This document shows positions 58,858-64,000 of a DNA stretch of 64,000 nucleotides, piece after piece; position 1 is the first letter of the stretch; each line of letters begins with the position of its first letter. The translations under genes and the position numbers were made by a program. This DNA comes from Sphingomonas phyllosphaerae (lineage in GTDB: Bacteria; Pseudomonadota; Alphaproteobacteria; Sphingomonadales; Sphingomonadaceae): NCBI GenBank assembly GCA_036946405.1, contig JAQIJC010000001.1, positions 3,361,501-3,425,500 of the forward strand, written 5' to 3'. The notes under the pieces were generated by a model, which was not told where the DNA came from, ran no database searches, and saw nothing but the letters and a program-made list of their open reading frames with translations.

Positions 58858-59783
58858 CGATCAAGGTCTTCATCGACGGTGCGGTCGGCACCACCGGGCT
58901 CGAGATCCGCGAGCGGCTGGAGTCGCGGCGCGACATCACGCTCGTCACGCTCGACGAGACGCGCCGTAAGGACGAGGCGGCGCGGCGCGAGGCGATCAAC
59001 GACGCCGATTATGTCGTGCTGTGCCTGCCCGACGATGCCGCGCGCGAGGCGGTGGCGATGATCGCCAACGATCGCACCCGAACCGTCGACGCTTCGACCG
59101 CGCATCGCACCGCCGACCGCTGGACCTATGGCTTCGCGGAGCTGGAGCCCGACCAGGCCGAACGGATCGCGGGCGCACGCTTCGTCAGCAACCCCGGCTG
59201 CTACCCGACCGGCTTCCTCGCGCTCGTCCGCCCGTTGGTGCGCGCCGGGCTGATCGGGGCCGATGCGTTGCTCAGCGTCAACGCCACCTCGGGCTATTCG
59301 GGCGGCGGCAAGGCGATGATCGCCGAGTTCGAGGGCGGTGAAACCAGCACCGCCTATCGCGCCTATGCGCTGGGCCTGAACCACAAACATGCGCCGGAAA
59401 TGCGCCGCCACGCCGGGCTGACTCACGCACCGATCTTCCAGCCGGCGGTGGCGCGTGCGTACCGCGGGATGGTGGTGCAGGTGCCGCTGCATCTCGCGCA
59501 GCTGTCGCGTCGCGCGACGTTGACCGACGTCGCCGAGGTGCTGGCGAGCGCGTATGACGGCAATCGCGTCGTCCGCTTCGCGCACGAGGCGACGACAATG
59601 GTGCGGATCGAGGACGACGCCAATACCGACCGCATGACGCTGCGTGTCACCGGGAACGAGGCTTCGGGGCAGGCGCTGCTGATCGCGACGCTCGACAATC
59701 TCGGCAAGGGCGCGGCGGGCGCGGCGGTGCAGAATCTGAACATCATGGCCGGGCTCGATCCCGTTGCCGGCCTGACGCTGTAA
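58854..59783 (+). CDS. argC: N-acetyl-gamma-glutamyl-phosphate reductase
   Basis: 309 residues, the short type 2 ArgC. NADPH-dependent reduction in arginine synthesis. The N-terminal dinucleotide motif is FIDGAVGTTGLEI, the catalytic Cys lies in FVSNPGCYPTGFLAL, and ATSGYSGGGKAMI is conserved. The start overlaps the preceding ORF as ATGA, so it is coupled to the MarR/SH3 transcript. zwf follows after 14 bases. Confidence 0.95.
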   Translation: MTIKVFIDGAVGTTGLEIRERLESRRDITLVTLDETRRKDEAARREAINDADYVVLCLPDDAAREAVAMIANDRTRTVDASTAHRTADRWTYGFAELEPDQAERIAGARFVSNPGCYPTGFLALVRPLVRAGLIGADALLSVNATSGYSGGGKAMIAEFEGGETSTAYRAYALGLNHKHAPEMRRHAGLTHAPIFQPAVARAYRGMVVQVPLHLAQLSRRATLTDVAEVLASAYDGNRVVRFAHEATTMVRIEDDANTDRMTLRVTGNEASGQALLIATLDNLGKGAAGAAVQNLNIMAGLDPVAGLTL

Positions 59784-59797
59784 GAAGGAGACGCGAG

Positions 59798-61261
59798 TTG
59801 GAGCGCAACCCGGTCGGCAAGCTGCTGTTGTTCGGTGCGACGGGCGATCTCGCCAAGCGAATGCTGTTGCCGTCGCTGTACGGCCTGCACGCCGACGGGC
59901 TGCTGCCGGAGGGGCTGACGATCACCGGCTCGGCGCGCGGCGACCTCACCGACGACCAGTTCCGCGACGCGACGCGCAAGGCGCTCGACGAATTTCTGCC
60001 CGCCGACCGCAAGGACGAGAGCGCGCTGTCGTCGTTCCTCGCGCGGATCTTCTTCCAGCCGGTCGACCTGTCCGACCCGACGACCTTCCAGGCGCTGGCG
60101 GACAAGATCGGCGACGTCTCGGGCGGGCTGGCGATCTACCTGTCGACCGCGCCGTCGCTGTTCGAGCCGGCGGTGAAGGGCTTGCAGAGCGTCGGGCTGG
60201 CCGGCGAGACGGTGCGGATCGGGCTGGAGAAGCCGCTCGGCTACGATCTCGAATCGAGCCGCGAGATCAACGACACCGTTGCGGCGGTCTTCCCCGAGGA
60301 GCGCATCTTCCGCATCGACCATTATCTCGGCAAGGAGACGGTGCAGAACATCCTCGCGCTGCGCTTCGGCAATTCGATGTTCGAGCCGATCTGGAACGCG
60401 CAGGGGATCGACAACGTCCAGATCACGATCGCCGAGACGGTCGGGCTCGAGGACCGCGCCGGCTATTACGAGGGTGCGGGTGCGTTGCGCGACATGGTCG
60501 CCAATCACATGCTGCAACTGGTCGCGCTGATCGCGATGGAACCGCCCGCCCTGTACGACGGCACCGCGATCCGCGACGAAAAGGCGAAGGTGTTCCGCTC
60601 GATGCGCCGCCTGACGCCCGAGCAGGTTCCGCAGAACACCGTCACCGGCCAGTATGAAGAGGGTGCGGTCGGCGGCAAGGTCGTCAAGGGCTATGACGCC
60701 GAGCTGGGCTATGACAGCGACGTCGAGACGTTCGTCGCGATCAAGGCGCATATCGACAATTGGCGCTGGCAGGGCGTGCCCTTCTACCTGCGCACCGGCA
60801 AGCGGATGGCGAAGCGCCGCAGCGAGATCGCGATCCAGTTCAAGCCGGTGCCGCATTCGATGTTCTCGGGACGCGGCGGGGTGCTGCAGCCGAACACGCT
60901 CATCATTCGCCTCCAGCCGGAGGAATATATCCAGTTGCTGGTGATGACCAAGGAGCCGGGGCTGGACCGCGACGGGCTGAAGCTGCGCGAGGTGCCGCTC
61001 AACCTCAGTCTCGACGCCGAATTCGCGGGCAAGCGCCGCCGGATCGCGTACGAGCGCCTGCTGCTCGACCTGATCGAGGGCGACCAGACGCTGTTCGTGC
61101 GCCGCGACGAGGTGGAGGCGCAATGGCGCTGGATCGACGCGATCCGCGCCGGCTGGGCCGCCAACCAGACCAAGCCGAAACATTATTCCGCGGGCACCTG
61201 GGGCCCAGCCGGCGCGATCGCGTTGACCGAGCGCGACAATGTGACCTGGCAGGACGATTGA
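59798..61261 (+). CDS. zwf: Glucose-6-phosphate dehydrogenase
   Basis: 487 residues from TTG at 59798; AAGGAG at 59785-59790 and the family N-terminus KLLLFGATGDLAKRMLLPSL fix the start. Oxidises G6P to 6-phosphogluconolactone with NAD(P). The active-site helix RIDHYLGKETVQNILALRF is canonical. First enzyme of the Entner-Doudoroff cluster zwf-pgl-edd. A large palindromic repeat block lies between it and pgl. Confidence 0.97.
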   Translation: MERNPVGKLLLFGATGDLAKRMLLPSLYGLHADGLLPEGLTITGSARGDLTDDQFRDATRKALDEFLPADRKDESALSSFLARIFFQPVDLSDPTTFQALADKIGDVSGGLAIYLSTAPSLFEPAVKGLQSVGLAGETVRIGLEKPLGYDLESSREINDTVAAVFPEERIFRIDHYLGKETVQNILALRFGNSMFEPIWNAQGIDNVQITIAETVGLEDRAGYYEGAGALRDMVANHMLQLVALIAMEPPALYDGTAIRDEKAKVFRSMRRLTPEQVPQNTVTGQYEEGAVGGKVVKGYDAELGYDSDVETFVAIKAHIDNWRWQGVPFYLRTGKRMAKRRSEIAIQFKPVPHSMFSGRGGVLQPNTLIIRLQPEEYIQLLVMTKEPGLDRDGLKLREVPLNLSLDAEFAGKRRRIAYERLLLDLIEGDQTLFVRRDEVEAQWRWIDAIRAGWAANQTKPKHYSAGTWGPAGAIALTERDNVTWQDD

Positions 61262-61270
61262 TTGTTGTGT

Positions 61271-61392
61271 CCCTCTCCCCAACGGGGAGAGGGAGGGAGC
61301 CGCCGCAGGCGGCGGAAAGGTGAGGGGCAGTGAGGCACGGGCCCGAGCCTCACTGCCCCTCACCCCGGCCCTCTCCCCGACGGGGAGAGGGA
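61271..61392. repeat. Palindromic repeat block between zwf and pgl
   Basis: CCCTCTCCCC-AAC-GGGGAGAGGG at about 61271-61293 recurs at 61369-61392. Between them GAGGGGCAGTGAGGC and its exact complement GCCTCACTGCCCCTC (arms about 61322-61362) form a long stem. Read inward, the block is nearly self-complementary from end to end. It interrupts an otherwise compact operon. pgl begins 15 bases later with a weak ribosome site (AGAGGA). Confidence 0.78.
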
Positions 61393-61406
61393 GAAGAGGA
61401 TCAAAG

Positions 61407-62111
61407 ATGACCGAAATCGAATGGTGGGAATATGACGACGCCGCCGAGCTGGCCGATGCGGTCGCGGGCGACATCCAGTTCGTCATCGAAAGCGCGATCG
61501 ACGCGCGCGGCTCGGCGGTGATCGCGCTTTCGGGCGGCAAGACCCCCCTGCCCGCCTATGAAAAGCTGGCGAAGGCCAAGCTCGACTGGAAGCGCGTGAC
61601 GATCATCCCCGGCGACGAGCGGATCGTGCCGCTGGGCGATGCGCTGTCGAACGTCACCGCGCTCGGCAAGATCTTCATCCCGCGCGGTGCGCGCGTGATG
61701 CCGATCGTCCCCAAGGCGACCGACGATTACAAGGCGGCGGGCCGATCGGCCGATGCGCTGATGCAGGACCTGCACTGGCCGCTCGACCTGTGCCTGCTCG
61801 GCGTCGGCGGCGACGGGCATACCGCGTCGATCTTCCCCGGCCCCGATTATGACGAGGCGCTCAACGGCCCGAAAGAACGCCGCGCGATCGGCGTGATGCC
61901 CGATCCGCTGCCGCCCGAGGCGCCGGTCGCGCGGGTCACACTGACCCGGCAGGGGATCGTCACCGCCCGCGCGCTGATGATCGCGGTGACCGGCGACGCC
62001 AAGCGCAAGGTGATCGAGGACGCGATCAAGGAGGGCGCCGGCTCGCCCTATCCGATCGGCCGCGTGCTGGCCGACGCCGAGCTGCCCGTCGACATCCACT
62101 GGGCGGCGTGA
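61407..62111 (+). CDS. pgl: 6-phosphogluconolactonase
   Basis: 234 residues from the ATG at 61407; the longer open frame is only repeat sequence. Hydrolyses 6-phosphogluconolactone. Signature regions are ALSGGKTPLPAYEKL, IIPGDERIVPLGDALSN and LLGVGGDGHTASIFPG. DevB/SOL type, as in proteobacterial Entner-Doudoroff operons. Repeat-filled gaps flank it on both sides (zwf and edd). Confidence 0.95.
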   Translation: MTEIEWWEYDDAAELADAVAGDIQFVIESAIDARGSAVIALSGGKTPLPAYEKLAKAKLDWKRVTIIPGDERIVPLGDALSNVTALGKIFIPRGARVMPIVPKATDDYKAAGRSADALMQDLHWPLDLCLLGVGGDGHTASIFPGPDYDEALNGPKERRAIGVMPDPLPPEAPVARVTLTRQGIVTARALMIAVTGDAKRKVIEDAIKEGAGSPYPIGRVLADAELPVDIHWAA

Positions 62112-62113
62112 TT

Positions 62114-62214
62114 CTCCCCTCCCCTTCAGGGGAGGGACCGGGGGTGGGGGACTCTCTGGCGTCTGGCGTTCCAAGGACAGGCCCCACCCCAACCCCTCCC
62201 CTGAAGGGGAGGGG
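62114..62214. repeat. Inverted pair of CCCCTCCCCTTCAGGGGAGGG repeats between pgl and edd
   Basis: A CCCCTCCCC/GGGGAGGG palindrome at about 62116-62136, followed by CCGGGGGTGGGG, is mirrored by CCCCACCCC and a second palindrome at 62180-62214. This is the same family as the tetR-ending and dnaE-internal copies. The rest of the 243-base gap (to 62354) shows no gene; a truncated copy of the CCGGGACGCCCCCGGCATGAC type appears near 62320-62340. Confidence 0.75.
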
Positions 62215-62354
62215 CTTCAAGGAAAGCCATCGAGAGGCGTCAGCATGTTCCGGCCCTTGTCCCGCGAACGATGCTGCCGCAAAGACTGCCGCTACGGCCT
62301 TCATTCAAGGCAACGATTGCCGGGACGCCCCCGGCATGACGAGGACGCAAGATC

Positions 62355-64000
62355 ATGAACCCCGCCGTCAGCGCCGTCACCGACCGGATCATCGAGCGTA
62401 GCCGCCCGACGCGGCAGGCGTATCTGTCGCTGATCGAACGCGAGCGGCAGGGGTGGATCGGCCGCCCGCGGCTCGGCTGCGCCAATCTCGCCCATGCCTA
62501 TGCCGGCACGCCCGAAGATCGCGAGGCGATGAAGACGCGGGCACAGGCGATGAACATCGGGCTGGTGACCGCGTACAACGACATGCTGTCCGCGCACGCG
62601 GTCTATTATCGTTATCCCGAGCAGATGAAGGTCTGGGCGCGCGAGGCCGGCGCGACCGCGCAGGTCGCCGGCGGCGTCCCCGCGATGTGCGACGGCGTGA
62701 CGCAGGGCTATGCCGGCATGGAGCTGTCGCTGTTCAGCCGCGATACGATCGCGCTGTCGACCGCGGTGGCGCTGAGCCACGGCACGTTCGAGGGCGCGGC
62801 GCTGCTCGGCATCTGCGACAAGATCGTGCCGGGCCTGCTGATGGGCGCGCTGCGCTTCGGGCATCTGCCGATGATCCTGATCCCCGGCGGCCCGATGCCC
62901 TCGGGGCTGCCCAACAAGGCCAAGGCGGCGGTGCGCGAGCGCTTCGCGACCGGCGATTGCGGGCGCGAGGAGCTGCTGGAGGCGGAGATCGCCGCCTACC
63001 ACACGCAGGGCACCTGCACCTTCTACGGCACCGCCAACACCAACCAGATGATGATGGAGGTGATGGGCCTGCACATGCCGGGCGCGGCGTTCGTCAATCC
63101 GGGCACCAGGCTGCGGCAGGAACTGACCCGCGCCGCGGTTCACCGGCTCGCGAAGATCGGCGCGCACGGCGACGATTACCGCCCGCTCGGTGCGTGCGTC
63201 GACGAAAAGGCGGTGGTTAACGCGGCGGTCGGGCTGCTGGCCACCGGCGGGTCGACCAACCATCTGCTCCACTTGCCCGCGATCGCGCGCGCGGCGGGGA
63301 TCGTGATCGACTGGGAGGATTTCGACCGGCTGTCGGCGGCGGTGCCGCTGATCGCGCGCGTCTATCCGAACGGATCGGCCGACGTGAACGGCTTCGAGGC
63401 GGCGGGCGGAATGCCCTATGTCATCAAGGAATTGCTGGCGGGCGGCTATCTGCACCGCGACATCATGACGGTCGCCGGCGACGACCTGACCGCCTATGCC
63501 GCTGCGCCGACGCTCGACGGCGACGCGCTGACGTGGGTGCCGGCCGGCGACAGCCGCGACGAAACGATCCTGCGTCCGGCCGATGCGCCCTTCTCGCCCG
63601 ATGGCGGGATGCGCATCCTCCAAGGCAATATCGGGCGGGCGTGCATCAAGGTCTCGGCGGTCGAGCGCGACCGCTGGATCGTCGAGGCGCCGGCACGCGT
63701 CTTCGCCGACCAGCTCGAGGTGCTCGAGGCGTTCAAAAACGGCGAGCTGGAGCGTGACGTGGTGGTCGTGGTCCGCTTCCAGGGCCCGCGCGCCAACGGG
63801 ATGCCCGAATTGCACAAGCTCACCCCGCCGCTCGGCGTGCTCCAGAACCGCGGGTTCAGGGTCGCGCTGGTCACTGACGGGCGGATGTCGGGCGCCAGCG
63901 GCAAGGTGCCGTGCGCGATCCACTGCTCGCCCGAGGCGTTGGGTGGCGGCGCTATCGGCCTGATCCGCGACGGCGACCTGATCCGCGTCGATGCCGAGGC
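62355..64000 (+). CDS. edd: Phosphogluconate dehydratase, partial
   Basis: Runs off the right edge; about 548 of an expected ~605 residues are visible. Dehydrates 6-phosphogluconate to KDPG, the key Entner-Doudoroff step. IlvD/Edd family with Fe-S ligand Cys in [30 protein letters not shown] and [18 protein letters not shown] at 62355 gives the family N-terminus ([20 protein letters not shown]). Together with zwf and pgl it makes the oxidative entry of the pathway; eda is expected beyond the window. Confidence 0.96.
   Translation, partial: MNPAVSAVTDRIIERSRPTRQAYLSLIERERQGWIGRPRLGCANLAHAYAGTPEDREAMKTRAQAMNIGLVTAYNDMLSAHAVYYRYPEQMKVWAREAGATAQVAGGVPAMCDGVTQGYAGMELSLFSRDTIALSTAVALSHGTFEGAALLGICDKIVPGLLMGALRFGHLPMILIPGGPMPSGLPNKAKAAVRERFATGDCGREELLEAEIAAYHTQGTCTFYGTANTNQMMMEVMGLHMPGAAFVNPGTRLRQELTRAAVHRLAKIGAHGDDYRPLGACVDEKAVVNAAVGLLATGGSTNHLLHLPAIARAAGIVIDWEDFDRLSAAVPLIARVYPNGSADVNGFEAAGGMPYVIKELLAGGYLHRDIMTVAGDDLTAYAAAPTLDGDALTWVPAGDSRDETILRPADAPFSPDGGMRILQGNIGRACIKVSAVERDRWIVEAPARVFADQLEVLEAFKNGELERDVVVVVRFQGPRANGMPELHKLTPPLGVLQNRGFRVALVTDGRMSGASGKVPCAIHCSPEALGGGAIGLIRDGDLIRVDAE

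Overview
The window is a GC-rich chromosomal segment of an alphaproteobacterium, most likely Sphingomonas or a close sphingomonad. The supporting signs are direct-repeat SOS boxes (GTTC-N7-GTTC) in front of lexA and recA, a PEPxxWA-CTERM exported protein, two large TonB-dependent receptors, a complete start of the Entner-Doudoroff route (zwf-pgl-edd), and many short palindromic intergenic repeats. The gene set is a core chromosome with a few accessory pieces. It is not a plasmid or prophage, and I saw no rRNA, tRNA, CRISPR array or replication origin.

Layout. 0-4.7 kb: a + strand run trpG(partial)-trpD-trpC-moaC-moeA, then lexA with a tandem triple GTTC operator. 4.9-9.9 kb: comEC divergent from gltX, then gltA. 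9.9-13.7 kb: a small membrane protein, then a minus-strand group with a histidine-kinase-like protein that lacks the phospho-accepting His, a DUF2336 protein, and an eroded nucleotidyltransferase/membrane fusion. 13.8-20.7 kb: a large membrane-anchored coiled-coil protein, a PAS-MarR regulator, a mannose-6-phosphate isomerase, bamD and recN. 20.7-22.1 kb: a lower-GC MFS efflux gene that looks acquired. 22.2-27.7 kb: an L,D-transpeptidase with a lipoprotein, a TonB receptor and a GST. 27.9-31.7 kb: recA (SOS box), ispE and a TPR protein. 31.7-33.6 kb: a small accessory patch (ParDE toxin-antitoxin, lower-GC methyltransferase).

33.6-40.4 kb: ETF-ubiquinone oxidoreductase, a degenerate uracil-DNA-glycosylase-like gene coupled to a lytic transglycosylase, moaB, a VOC protein and a radical SAM protein. 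40.5-42.85 kb: an IS110-family element with a structured left end (candidate bridge RNA), then a DUF4188/TetR divergent pair around a long palindromic operator. 42.9-46.4 kb: dnaE, which carries an in-frame copy of a genomic palindromic repeat. 46.5-51.0 kb: an HdeD-like protein, then a tightly overlapping minus-strand operon lolC-lolD-GNAT-GNAT-gpx with two tiny ORFs. 51.6-54 kb: a second TonB receptor. 54-58 kb: Hsp20 with a sigma-32-type promoter and a terminator, a GDSL PEP-CTERM protein, pyrG and secG. 58.1-64 kb: a MarR regulator, an SH3-like fragment, argC, zwf, pgl and edd (cut by the right edge).

How genes work together. The lexA and recA operators make this an SOS control region. 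moaC, moeA and moaB belong to molybdenum cofactor synthesis. bamD, lolCD, the L,D-transpeptidase, the lytic transglycosylase and the TonB receptors serve the envelope. zwf-pgl-edd feed glucose-6-phosphate into the Entner-Doudoroff pathway. No large undescribed system is obvious. The best leads are the repeat-derived insertion in DnaE, the His-less kinase with its DUF2336 partner, the eroded bifunctional lipid-headgroup-type enzyme, the IS110 non-coding end, and the micro-ORFs in the lol operon.
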